The translations under genes were made by a program, and so were the position numbers. The notes beneath the pieces were generated by a model. It did not search any database. It was not told where the DNA came from and was given only the letters and a program-made list of their open reading frames with translations. A stretch of 64,000 nt of DNA, taken from the NCBI GenBank assembly GCA_902806595.1, contig CADCXC010000005.1, positions 1,922,001 to 1,986,000 of the forward strand. Direction: 5' to 3'. Every line of letters starts with the position of its first letter. The stretch's first letter is position 1. Below are positions 23,129 to 33,780 of the stretch, one piece after another. Origin of the DNA: Pyrenopolyporus hunteri (taxonomy: Eukaryota > Ascomycota > Sordariomycetes > Xylariales > Hypoxylaceae).

Positions 23129-24217
23129 ATGTTTTCGTATGTCGTAGGAGGCATTGCTGTTTTAATATTCGTGCTCAACCCAATCCTCGATTATCTCTCG
23201 CCCCAACCACACCGCCTGCCCCGGACCCCTCGGCCCAGGATCAATGAATCCCTACTCGCTATAGACGCAGCGAACGAGACGGCACCCGATTGTCCCCGAG
23301 ACTCATATTCAGTCCACATTCTTTCAAAGGCGCCAATTGTGATCTATATTGAGAATTTCCTTTCGAAAGATGAGCGATCCCACTTACTAGAGATTAGGTT
23401 GGGCATGATCCTTCTCTCGTAATGAGAGGCTTCTTGTCTACCACGCTAATCAGCTCACAGCGAGCCCTTATTCGAGCCTTCGACCATCACCCACGATGGC
23501 GACTCGACGCAACGAGATGTCGTTATTCGTGACTCGGAGGTCGCATTGATACCTCGCACCGACACCGTACGGTGCATCGAGGCTCGCGCGCGGGCCTTCC
23601 AGGGCTGGCGTGACGATCTATGGATAGAGCGTCTCCGTACCCAACGCTACGGCGCCAACCAGCACTACTCGCACCACTTCGACTGGGGCTCGGGCGCCCG
23701 GGGCTGGGGCCGGGTTAGCAGCTTCATGGTTTGGGTGCAGGCGGACGACGTCGAGGGCGGCGGAACGGAATTCCCCCTCCTCCAGCGTGAGGCGCCCGAC
23801 GAGCCGTGGTGCCGCTGGGTTGAGTGTGCCGAGCCGACGGTATCCGAAGACGAAGCCCCGGACGCGGACGGAGTACCTCCCATAGGCGTTACCTTCAAGC
23901 CGGTCGCCGGTAATGCCGTGTACTGGGAGAACTTCCGTCCCGATGGAACTGGGAAAGGCTTCGATGAGACGTGGCATGCAGGCTTACCAGGTATGTGACA
24001 TTGTATTTATTTTTCACCTATGTTCGATCTCCCGCGGCGCTCCTCAAATTACACTTCCACCGTCAAGCCCGCCATACGTCTTTCTCTTTCGGCCGATATC
24101 CTAACCCTCATTTTATACCCACATTTAAATGAGATAACCATTAAGTTATGTGTTCTTATAGTGAGAAAAGGGACCAAGGTTGGCTTGAACATTTGGAGTT
24201 GGGGCAGACTCAGTTAG
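23129..24217 (+). CDS. Prolyl 4-hydroxylase-like Fe(II)/2-oxoglutarate dioxygenase
   Basis: Membrane-anchored 2-oxoglutarate/Fe(II) dioxygenase of the prolyl 4-hydroxylase alpha-subunit type, 284 residues. Exons are 23129-23397, 23461-23990 and 24162-24217; the last intron is 171 bp. An N-terminal hydrophobic segment (residues 5-20) predicts a signal anchor, so it probably faces the secretory lumen. Iron ligands are His162 and Asp164 (HHFDW) and His262 (ETWHAGLP); Lys272 in GTKVGLNIW should hold 2-oxoglutarate. The last exon is only 18 codons but is needed for that lysine; without splicing the frame stops right after the second exon. An acidic insert lies at residues 211-229. Substrate unknown; collagen-like targets are not expected in fungi. 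Confidence 0.92.
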
Positions 24218-25962
24218 AAAGTGACTTTATCCGGGACTTGTCCCATTGTACCAGAGCAACATAGCAACTTGTTGAGTCTACCGCCGTGTAACGTTGAAGG
24301 GAAGTCAGATGCTGGGAGATTGATGGTCTACGGAACAGTCGTCTCATATCTGCGCTTTGGTATATACCGTGAAAAGAATATGAGGATACTTAAGTATTAT
24401 ATTTCCAACGCGAAACCGTGAACCCTTGACAGATGATTTAGATCCCTCTCGGGATTTATCCCGTCCCATCTAACCCAGATGCTCTGCAGTACTATTAGTT
24501 GCGTGTGGCTCTCCACCACCAAACCTTACGGCTGCACAAATACCGACAACTAATCAGGGTGTTACTACAAATTAGCCACATTATCAAAATGGAGGCGGAC
24601 GAGGAAGGTTTCGGCCGAGTCTATTATCTAAGCTCTGTGTACTCTCAGGTTCCAGACAATAACTGTACGGTTTCTACATAGGCGTATCGGTGAAGAAATC
24701 TTACTTGCCTAGGGGAAATCCTGTAGGACAGGGACCAATTAGAAGCTTAATGGACCCCCACACATTTCGTAGCAGGGAACCGATGTCGCCATTTTGAAGC
24801 AGGATTGCAACACGGTCATTAACAGCAAATACAAGATCACAACCCACCAACCTATTAATAATAAGTTTCGCGCCGTTGGGCCAGTTCAGAAGACATGCCG
24901 ACTTTCAGCTAAGATAAAAGCCTGTAACTATACTCAAAGGTGATAACCCTCGACGCCAAAAGAGGGCACTCGGGCTCTTTTCTAGCCATCGTGACCCGGT
25001 CACCCTACTAAGCAACCAAGAGGCGGTCTCGAACTGATGTCATCTTTTTTTCCCTTTTATCTACCTACATATGTACTTACCTAACTTATTCTTACCTTGT
25101 ATACCTGTTCCCGTAGCCCCCTGAACAACCCACGCCGCCACCTCCAAGCCCAAACGTGCATTTGGAAAGATAATGGCGTCCCTGCCACGCAACGCCGCCA
25201 AACCGGTATACGCTTTCTGGGAGTGCCGGGCCGTATACGTGAGTTGTTCGGGCTAACGAACGACGCACTTACTTATGCATGACGTAACCTCAAGCCTGGA
25301 ACTCAATGGGATTTAGAGTATCGCCGCACCGGATTGGTCTACTCCTCGGTGCTTAGCCTCTGATACCTCAGGGATTCTACATGTATATAGGTTTTAATTC
25401 GGTAGGTTACTACGCGTAGGTACGGTATAAAAGGTGGAATCCTATCATGAAGGTAACGTGCAAGTTTCAATGGGTACCCCTACTAGGTAATGCAGGTACT
25501 TCCCCCGTGAGAGCTACAATATGTGGGTGCTCCTGTACTTAGCATCCATGTATAACCTACCTTACGACACGGACTAATATGACCGGTGGATGCTAGTATT
25601 CGTTACTTCTCAAGTTACATAGGTATACTACTCGTATTACAGTTTCTGTATAGAGGTAGGTACATTGTACAATAGCCACTGCAGGTAATTGGGTCTGCAG
25701 ACTTCCTCCTTCAAGTTTGCTCTCAACTTTTCTCTCGCCCACTCTTTTCTCAGCTTGTTCTTCTTCCTCTACCACGACATCATCCGAATCTACCACCTAT
25801 TCGTCCGCAGAATCCACAGGTAAATGCTATCAGCTTACTTTTCAACGGTCTCAACCATCAACTACTTTATGCGTGGCGCACGTATAAGCGAAGGACGTAG
25901 ATCACTATATGTATTGCGCCATTCAAAACTCTGATTGCAACATCGAGACTCGAAGAATCACA
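24218..25962. other. 1.7-kb spacer
   Basis: Nothing recognisable between the P4H gene and the sulfotransferase-like gene. Open frames are below about 70 codons. CCTA-type words occur at 25060-25085 and 25611-25665. Confidence 0.5.
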
Positions 25963-27399
25963 ATGTCTAACAAGCCTATTTTCTTGGCTACGCACCCGCG
26001 GGCTTGCTCTACCGCCTTCGAGAGGGTTGGTTTTATAACGTCTTATCAGAATGTAAAAAATCTGGCATGCTAAAAGCACACTAGGTCTTCATGACTCGTC
26101 GAGACATTCTCAAATGTGCTCACGAACCCTTTGGCGACAGCTACTACTACGGCCCTGAGAGATATGGTGAACGGTATGCCAATGATGAGGCCGCCAGGGA
26201 GAGCAGCGGCTTCTCCAAAACCACCTATCGTGACGTCCTGGACCGGCTAGAAAAAGACGGCAGCGAGGTTCGGAATCTCCCCCATTTTCCCTGATTGGTA
26301 TCACTCCCTCTACCTCTACCCTCCCATCAAATCGCAAGTGCGAATCCTAGTCATCCAAACTAGCAAGATATGCAAAAATCCGGATCCAACCAGGACGTTG
26401 TCGTATTTTACGGTCATACAACGAAGATTCCATTGATATGCCGCGTCAGACTCAATTGCCACCAAAAAGGTATCTTAGGAACCAATGCCTACAGATCAAT
26501 CCCTTCATAAAGCCATTGTTTCATTTCTTCACGCACACGCCATTTATAGCCATCACCAATCTTTATCCATGCCGATCGCAAGTCCGAAAATGCATCGAGT
26601 ACTTACTCCCCATGCTACAGGGCAAGCGTGTCTTCATCAAAGACATGGCTTACTATCTGATGCCTCCAAATTCGGAGCCTGCGTCAATCGCTCCGTCTTT
26701 GCGCAAAAGTGACTCGTACGTTGAGAAGGGAAACCCAACGGTGATCCCCCTTGATATTCTCAAGCGGTTCCATTGGACGTTTCTCATCCGCCACCCGAGA
26801 CGGGCAATTCCGTCATACTTCCGGTGCTGCGTGCCCCCGTTGGACGAAGTCACCGGTTTCAAGGAATTTCTGCCCAGCGAAGCGGGCTATGTGGAGCTTC
26901 GCCGATTGTTTGACTATCTGCGGGAGCAGGGGATCGTTGGGCCGACGCTAGCAAAGGATTCGGATAAGAAGAAGCCCGGGGAGACTACGATCACCGTTAT
27001 CGACGCCGATGATCTCCTTGACCACCCGGAAGCCGTCGTCAAGGCGTTTTGCAGGGAGACCGGGATCGAGTTCAAACCGGAGATGCTCACCTGGGACGAC
27101 GGTGAAAACCAAAAACACGTCTCAGATGCATTTGCTAAGTGGAACGGCTTCCATAACGACGCCATCCACAGCAAGGGCCTTACCGCTAGGACTGAAGCTC
27201 ACGTGAGTTGACGAAGATGCATACATCCCCCCAATTCATACGCTAACTCTGCTTGAATTAGAAAAATGTCACGGAAGAATCTGAGAATGAGGAATGGCGG
27301 CAGAAGTACGGGGAAGAGGCACAGAAGGTAATCAGGACTTGCGTGAATGAAAACATCCCGCACTACGAGTACCTGAAGGGCTTCGCTTTGGAATTCTAG
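25963..27399 (+). CDS. Sulfotransferase-like P-loop protein
   Basis: About 321 residues in four proposed exons: 25963-26025, 26085-26267, 26621-27202 and 27262-27399. The N terminus FLATHPRACSTAFERVFMTR is the sulfotransferase-type PAPS/nucleotide-binding loop (ATHPRACST for the usual 5'-PSB), and HWTFLIRHPRRAIPSYFRC is the 3'-PSB-like block with Arg and Ser. ITVIDADDLLDHPE and FAKWNGFHNDAI follow the pattern of an uncharacterised fungal family often annotated only as P-loop NTPase. No signal peptide is visible, so a cytosolic protein is likely. Odd points: donors of introns 1 and 2 are weak (GTTGGT, GTTCGG) and intron 2 is 353 bp, far longer than others here. Protein continuity across it (DGSE to GKRVFIKDM) is good. 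Enzymatic activity is inferred only. Confidence 0.78.
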
Positions 27400-27585
27400 A
27401 TTGTTTGGATTTGGGTAGTCTTTTGCCACGCGGGACCATGATATACAGATAGTACAATTGTTAGGATACAGAATTCCCAGCTCTGCGCAGGGGTAGTGTA
27501 CTTGGTAGACGATTGACTTGGGCAACGAGCCGTGAGAGCTGTGGTAGTAGTAACACAAGACGCTTTCGCTTCATGCTAATACTTA

Positions 27586-28802
27586 TTACCACTCAGAAGT
27601 CTCTGCCCTCTTTTCTTGCTCTCTACGCATTTTCCTCTGCTCTTCCTTCATGGCTTTTCTTCTCTCCTTCCTGTTTGGGCGTTCGACGTCATCGTCTTCC
27701 TCTTCTCGAGCTTCCTCGCCTTCCTCTGGCTCCTCCGGCTCCTCCGGCATTAGCCCAGGCATACCGCCCGGTCCCATCTTCTCCAGGGCGGCGTTTTCGA
27801 AGAGGTGGTGCGTGACGTTGGAAGTCCAGGTTTCCGCGTAATTGCGATCTTGCTCGTCGGCCCACCATACTTCTGCTTTGAGCAGGACCTTGCCCTCCTC
27901 GTTGACTTCGGGGGCCTTCTTCTCTTCCTTCTCGACCTCTTCTTTGTCCTCCTCGGCATCTTCCTCCTCCTTGTCCTTCGCGGCGGCTTCCTCGTCCTTC
28001 TTGGCGCCGCTCTCCGGCTCTTCGCTAGTAGCAGTAGTAGTAGTAGCTTCCGCTTCCGTTTCCGCCTCGGCGGGTTGTTCGGCGGCGTCCACCCACATCC
28101 GGTTGCCCTTGCCTTCGCCGGCGAGCACGACGGAAATGTCGGCGATGGCGTTGGCCTTCTGGTCGTTGATGCGGATGACGCGCCCGGACTTGCGCAGCGG
28201 GTTCCCGGCCCCGTCGAAGAGGATATCGCTGCGCCAGGATAGCTCGTGCAGCCGCTTGCACTCCCGCAGCCGCTGGTACACGCTCAGGCCCACATCGCCC
28301 TGCCCCTCGGGCAGCTGGATCATCGCGAGCACACGCCAGTAGTCCTTCCGGAATTGGCTCGGCTTGGACTTACGCCCGCTGAAGGGGATCTGCCTTAATG
28401 CGTCGTGGGCCTGGGGGGTTGTGGGAATGTCAAGTCAGCATCTAAGAGCGTGGTAAAGAGAGAGGTAAGGTAGGTAGGTAGGTAGGTAGGTAGAGTCGTG
28501 TGAAGTTGTGGAGAAGGGAGTGTTGGTGGACGTTGCCATACCTTCATCACCGGCTTAAGCGAGTATATAACCAGGTTATTCAGGAAGTGTGTGAAAACCC
28601 ATATCTTCTCGCCATGGTGCCCCGGAGCTATCGACTTAGCTATCTCCCTCTCTCTCTTCGCCGAGGGATGTTGCGACTTAGGCTTCGGGGGGGTGGCTGT
28701 GTTGGCGGTGCTCGCGGTGCTGGCACAACGGAGGCTCGTCCGTGATATAGCGAACGACAGCTTGCCGAACTGGGCCGTTATCGAATTAAACCTGAGAGCC
28801 AT
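27586..28802 (-). CDS. MHR1: Mhr1 / mitochondrial large ribosomal subunit protein mL67
   Basis: Mitochondrial protein of the Mhr1 family: in yeast it acts in mtDNA recombination and is also found as mL67 in the mitoribosome. Minus-strand exons are 28802-28542 and 28410-27586, giving 361 residues; the 131-bp intron carries a (TAGG)n tract. The first about 55 residues are Ser/Thr/Arg-rich with no acidic residue, a good mitochondrial presequence. The family core reads GEKIWVFTHFLNNLVIYSL and ALRQIPFSGRK, then FRKDYWRVLAMIQLP. The C-terminal 190 residues are a long extension with Lys/Glu runs and a basic end (RKERRKAMKEEQRKMRREQ), absent from the shorter yeast protein. The second ATG (28802) is chosen over 28811 because of its better context (ACCATGGCT). 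It is convergent with the sulfotransferase-like gene. Confidence 0.9.
28468..28493. repeat. (TAGG)n microsatellite in the MHR1 intron
   Basis: About six perfect tandem TAGG units on the + strand, lying fully inside the MHR1 intron (28411-28541). On the coding strand it reads as CCTA repeats, which lengthens the pyrimidine-rich part of the intron. Confidence 0.9.
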
Positions 28803-29647
28803 GGTAGGCAATTTCTTTCGCTGTCGAACCCGTGAGACGACTGAGGCGGAATATGCGAACCACCACCACCACTATGGAACTTTTTCACTTATCGATAATC
28901 GAAAATTTCCATTGCGAATTTTCGTTGGCGATGGTTTCCGGTTGGTAAAGGTGGTACACTAGCGACTGAAGCGATCGAATTGAACCAATGGGAACCCCGT
29001 AAGGTACCTAGGTAGGTACGAATCCTTATCTTATCTTGATAAGTATTCCCTATGGATTACCTAATATGTACATCTGTACCTTATCTAGGTCGGTAATCGC
29101 CCCCACACAAGAATCGGAATTCGGCGTCACTAATTATCCGCCGCTACCCCGCCATTGGCCCGGAGCTAAATGACCTGAGGTGCCTATGTAAGCGCCCTAC
29201 ATGTATGTCGTCAAGCAGGCTTGGCAAGGACTTTAGGTTAGGCTATGGGGTAACTAGGCTTAGGTAGCCCCACTACTAGAAGCTTCGTAGACGTTCTACT
29301 AACAATGGGAATGTTCTTGAACGCCTACGTTGTTTCCTAACAGTCTCATCATCATCGCATGTTCCCTCCACTTTTACCAGGTAGATAAATACACCTCGAA
29401 CGTCTGCTTGCCTTGTCATTTCCTCCTTCTCTTGATATAATCAGAAATAAAATAATCCATACAGTGATACCCAATATATCTAAAGTGCCAAAGCCAAACA
29501 CACCAAGGCTTCACTTTATACGCGCATTTGACATTCGTCTCTTTCATCTACGACCTTTTTTCCTTTTTGACTATTCTACGTATATATTTATAGTCACATA
29601 TTGAGACATACATCCGACAAAAGACAGAGCACAAACTCAGCTCCAAG
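28803..29647. promoter_or_regulatory. Bidirectional spacer MHR1 / HSP104
   Basis: An 845-bp region between divergent starts. It has a palindromic ACCTAGGTAGGTAC word at about 29005-29018, heat shock elements at 29279-29321, and a T-rich AT stretch with likely HSP104 transcription start at about 29400-29600. The HSP104 leader just before the ATG is A-rich. Confidence 0.6.
29279..29321. promoter_or_regulatory. Heat shock element cluster upstream of HSP104
   Basis: At 29309-29321 the sequence GAATGTTCTTGAA is a perfect three-unit heat shock element (nGAAnnTTCnnGAAn), the site bound by trimeric Hsf1. A further GAAGCTTC pair stands at 29279-29286. They lie about 330-370 bp ahead of the HSP104 start codon. 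Binding is inferred from the match to the known consensus. Confidence 0.75.
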
Positions 29648-32428
29648 ATGACTTCACGGATGGAGTTTACGGACCGGGGCAAAAAGGCCCTGGAAGATGC
29701 CATGGCGCTGGCAGAGCAATACGCTCACTCCCAGCTATTACCCGTCCACCTCGCAGTCTCCCTGCTAGATCCTCCACCAGATGCCTCCAAGGACCAGCAG
29801 AACGCACAACCAGGCACTACCAACAGCCTCTTCCGACAAGTAGTTGAGAGGGCAAATGGCGACCCTCAACTCTTCGACAGATCCCTCAAGAAGATGCTAG
29901 TCCGCCTACCAAGCCAAGATCCCCCGCCAGACAACGTATCTATGTCGCCGTCCTTCAGCAACGTTCTCAGAAAGGCACAAGAACTACAGAGGACGCAGAA
30001 GGATACGTACATCGCAGTTGATCACTTGATCACTGCGCTCGCCGAAGACGCGAGCATCGCCAACGCACTGAAGGAGGCTAATATCCCCAAACCAAAACTG
30101 GTGCAGGATGCAGTCCAAACTATTCGCGGGACGAAGAGGGTGGACTCCAAGACGGCCGACACCGAGCAAGAGCACGAGAACTTGTCCAAATTCACAATCG
30201 ATATGACCAGTATGGCACGGGAAGGTAAGATCGACCCTGTCATCGGCCGAGAAGAAGAGATAAGACGAGTTATCCGGATTCTCTCGCGGCGAACGAAAAA
30301 CAACCCCGTACTGATTGGTGAGCCCGGTGTCGGTAAGACTACTGTCGTTGAAGGTTTGGCCCAGCGCATCGTTAACGCCGATGTGCCGGATAACCTCGCT
30401 GCCTGCAAGTTGCTCTCCCTCGATGTCGGTGCGTTAGTCGCCGGCAGCAAGTACCGTGGTGAATTCGAAGAGAGGATGAAGGGTGTTCTCAAGGAGATCT
30501 CTGAGTCGAAGGAAATGATCATCCTCTTCGTCGATGAGATCCACCTGCTGATGGGTGCCGGTGCTTCCGGCGAGGGTGGTATGGATGCCGCCAACTTACT
30601 CAAGCCCATGCTTGCCCGTGGTCAATTACACTGTATCGGTGCAACAACCCTTGCCGAGTACCGGAAGTACATCGAAAAGGATGCTGCGTTCGAGCGACGA
30701 TTCCAGCAGGTTATCGTCAAAGAGCCAAGCATCCCAGAGACTATCTCTATCCTCCGAGGTCTCAAGGAGAAGTATGAAGTCCACCACGGTGTCAGTATCT
30801 CCGATGCGGCTTTAGTCGCTGCGGCAAACCTCGCCGGACGATACCTGACTTCACGTCGTCTTCCTGATTCTGCCGTCGACTTGGTTGACGAAGCCGCCGC
30901 GGCAGTCAGAGTCGCCCGAGAATCTCAACCGGAGATCATCGACTCTCTGGAGCGTAAGTTACGACAACTCAGAATTGAAATCCATGCGCTCTCCCGAGAG
31001 AAGGATGACGCCTCCAAGGCTCGGCTCCAGATTGCCAAGCAAGATGCGGAAAACGTCGAGGAGGAGCTAAGGCCTCTCCGAGAGAAGTACGAGCGCGAAC
31101 GAAAGCGCGGCAAGGACATCCAGGAGGCCAAGATGAAGCTTGACCGCCTGAAGGTCAAGATGGAGGACGCGGCCCGAATGGGTGACCACGCTACGGCAGC
31201 AGATCTGCAGTACTACGCAATTCCCGAGCAAGAGAAAGTTATCAAGGAACTCGAACGCCAGAAGGCCGCCGCTGACGCAGCTCTAAGCCAGAATGACACT
31301 GGCGGCTCCATGATCACGGACGTCGTCGGGCCGGATCAGATCAACGAGATCGTCTCACGCTGGACCGGCATTCCTGTTACGAGACTTAAGACGTCCGAGA
31401 AGGAAAAGCTTATCAATATGGAGAAGGCCCTCGGAAAGATCGTCGTTGGACAGAAGGAAGCTGTCCAAGCAGTCTCCAACGCCATCAGGCTGCAGCGATC
31501 TGGACTTAGCAATCCCAACCAGCCGCCAAGCTTCCTATTTTGCGGTCCGTCCGGAACGGGTAAGACTCTACTTACTAAGGCTCTGGCGGAGTTCCTGTTC
31601 GACGACCCGAAAGCCATGATCCGGTTCGATATGTCCGAATACCAAGAGCGTCACTCGCTAAGCCGAATGATTGGCGCGCCACCGGGATACGTTGGACACG
31701 ATGCCGGTGGCCAGCTAACCGAGGCTCTCCGCAGGAAGCCCTTCTCCATCCTCCTGTTCGATGAGGTTGAGAAGGCGGCCAAGGAGATCCTTACAGTCCT
31801 TCTACAACTCATGGACGACGGCCGCATCACGGACGGACAAGGACGTGTTGTCGACGCCAAGAACTGTATCGTTGTCATGACCTCTAACTTAGGTGCAGAG
31901 TTCTTATCTCGCCCATCTGGTCGCGACGGCAAGATCGACCCCACAACCCGCGACCTAGTCATGACCGCGTTGCGCAACTACTTCCTACCTGAGTTCCTCA
32001 ACCGTATCAACTCCGTCGTCATCTTCAACAGGCTCACGAAACGTGAGATTAGGAAGATCGTCGATCTACGGCTTTCCGAGATTCAGAAGAGACTGAACGA
32101 CAACGATCGCAACGTGCGCATCGAAGTCAGCGAGGAAGCCAAGGACTACCTGGGCAATGCAGGATACTCACCTGCATATGGTGCTAGACCATTGGCCAGG
32201 CTCATTGAGAAGGAAGTACTTAATCGCCTGGCTGTCTTGATCCTACGCGGCGGCATCAGGGATGGCGAAACCGCGAGGGTCGTCATGGTCGGTAACAAGA
32301 TCCAGGTCCTGGCCAACCACACGGACAGCGAACTGGGTGACGGAGATGATGAAGACATGCTCATCGACGAGGAGGATGCAGTGGAAGACATCGTGCCTGA
32401 CGGCATGGATGAAGACATTTACGACTAA
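29648..32428 (+). CDS. HSP104: Hsp104 / ClpB disaggregase
   Basis: Hexameric AAA+ disaggregase that rescues aggregated proteins with Hsp70/Hsp40 and controls thermotolerance and prions (family knowledge). A single exon encodes 926 residues, close to the 908 of yeast. Order: Clp N-domain (from FTDRGKKALEDAMALAEQ), NBD1 with Walker A GEPGVGKT at 224-231 and Walker B ILFVDEIH, the pore loop KYRGEFEER, a coiled-coil middle domain at about 425-545 rich in Glu/Arg/Lys, and NBD2 with Walker A GPSGTGKT at 633-640, pore loop GYVGHD and Walker B ILLFDEVEK. The acidic C-terminal tail ends DEDIYD, in the place where yeast binds TPR co-chaperones. The start ATG is the only one ahead of the N-domain. Upstream heat shock elements support heat induction. 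Confidence 0.97.
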   Translation: MTSRMEFTDRGKKALEDAMALAEQYAHSQLLPVHLAVSLLDPPPDASKDQQNAQPGTTNSLFRQVVERANGDPQLFDRSLKKMLVRLPSQDPPPDNVSMSPSFSNVLRKAQELQRTQKDTYIAVDHLITALAEDASIANALKEANIPKPKLVQDAVQTIRGTKRVDSKTADTEQEHENLSKFTIDMTSMAREGKIDPVIGREEEIRRVIRILSRRTKNNPVLIGEPGVGKTTVVEGLAQRIVNADVPDNLAACKLLSLDVGALVAGSKYRGEFEERMKGVLKEISESKEMIILFVDEIHLLMGAGASGEGGMDAANLLKPMLARGQLHCIGATTLAEYRKYIEKDAAFERRFQQVIVKEPSIPETISILRGLKEKYEVHHGVSISDAALVAAANLAGRYLTSRRLPDSAVDLVDEAAAAVRVARESQPEIIDSLERKLRQLRIEIHALSREKDDASKARLQIAKQDAENVEEELRPLREKYERERKRGKDIQEAKMKLDRLKVKMEDAARMGDHATAADLQYYAIPEQEKVIKELERQKAAADAALSQNDTGGSMITDVVGPDQINEIVSRWTGIPVTRLKTSEKEKLINMEKALGKIVVGQKEAVQAVSNAIRLQRSGLSNPNQPPSFLFCGPSGTGKTLLTKALAEFLFDDPKAMIRFDMSEYQERHSLSRMIGAPPGYVGHDAGGQLTEALRRKPFSILLFDEVEKAAKEILTVLLQLMDDGRITDGQGRVVDAKNCIVVMTSNLGAEFLSRPSGRDGKIDPTTRDLVMTALRNYFLPEFLNRINSVVIFNRLTKREIRKIVDLRLSEIQKRLNDNDRNVRIEVSEEAKDYLGNAGYSPAYGARPLARLIEKEVLNRLAVLILRGGIRDGETARVVMVGNKIQVLANHTDSELGDGDDEDMLIDEEDAVEDIVPDGMDEDIYD

Positions 32429-33780
32429 AAGGGAGAACCTACCTAAGGTTGTGTTGTAAGATGTTGAAGAATTAGTCACGCGAATAATGAATGATGAGCT
32501 TAATTGTCATGAGTCATGTATACGGGACACTGGACTCATGAGAGTTGAGGGATGAGGGGGGGGCTTCATCCCGCCGGGGAAATAGGAAGTTGGCCCCCTA
32601 CGAACATACATATAACATGGATGGTTGTCAAGGCGTTTTTGGCTCGGGAATTGTTTTGGGGAATCATGTTTAGCTAGCTGGCATTGATTGCATCGGAAAA
32701 GTCTTTAGGACTTAATTGAATTATATTCATAATTATATTAACCTCTTGAGCATTGTGATATGTGAACTTAGTATCGTGAAGATTTAGGTGTTAAGTTAGG
32801 TGCTTTGGTATAATACTTTTTAGCACTTCGGCGCTACTTATAGTAATTGATGCCACTGTAAAAATAGTGAGGAATGCGCTGGGAGCAGTGGTTTGCGGGT
32901 GCTTGAGGACCTCAACCAGCCTAAGACAACTGTGTAACTCCACTATAAATAGGTGGTAGCGGTAGCTCCCCCCGGCGGCAATCAACGAGTTGTCCTAGGA
33001 TCCAGATTCATGAAGCCGAATTTCTAGGCATCGTTCCTAAAGATAGTATCACATTTTAGGTACTTACTAAAATGAGGATTTAAATTGTATGGCACTTAGG
33101 AAAGGCATTCATTTCATCGGTTAAGGTATTCCCTACTATATCAATTGACGCGACCGCTAACTCGCCCAGCTCAGTGATCTGCGGTGTATCTGATGCAGCA
33201 CGTAGTAGGGATTAGAGATGAACCCAAACCTGCCGTAAGAGTTGAGCCCAAAGCTCCCTTGATAGTTGAGCCCAAACGCTAACCCGATATAGTAATTAAT
33301 CCTGGGGGCACTTTGGGCTCAACTATCAGTGAGCTTTGGGCTCATCGGCTTCCTCAGGTAACTTCTTCTATCGGGCTAGATAGGTACACTGAGCCGCCAA
33401 GGTTATAGCGGCCTATCCACTATAATATAGCAGGCTTAGGTGGCTTGTTATAAGGGACTAACCGCTATAGCACGGTAATGTATGGTGCAAATAGCATTAT
33501 ATTTATTACTATCTATAAGGTATTTAGGTGAGGGATTATAATGATTCCATACGCTTTGCTGGTTTCATCTACAAGATGACTTCTTTTTACTTCTTTTCAA
33601 TCTACATTCTTACTTTCTTAGGGCAATATTCAAAGGGTACAAATATTAGTACCGTGCTATTACAATAAGTGATCTCGTCTTTTTTGCCCTTCTCTTGAGG
33701 ACCAAACTTGCTGGGAGTTCACCTAGCCATATAACATATTACGTATGTCTTATATTGCGTATAACATATACAGGTACCCG
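32429..33780. other. Spacer with inverted-repeat cluster
   Basis: About 1.35 kb between the convergent HSP104 and HET genes. It carries the motif array at 33217-33346 and a second set of short inverted words (TTATAGCGG at 33402-33410, ACCGCTATAG at 33461-33470). Base composition is AT-rich, and no gene is visible. Confidence 0.6.
33217..33346. repeat. Array of direct and inverted 12-bp GTTGAGCCCAAA motifs
   Basis: Three direct copies of G(A/T)TGA(G/A)CCCAAA start at 33217, 33241 and 33265, exactly 24 bp apart. Two inverted copies, TTTGGGCTCAAC and TTTGGGCTCATC, start at 33312 and 33335. Arms 33241-33276 and 33312-33346 are near-perfect inverted repeats of about 35 bp around a 35-bp loop. It could be a MITE-like element, a solo end of a transposon or a regulator-binding array. 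Confidence 0.8.
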
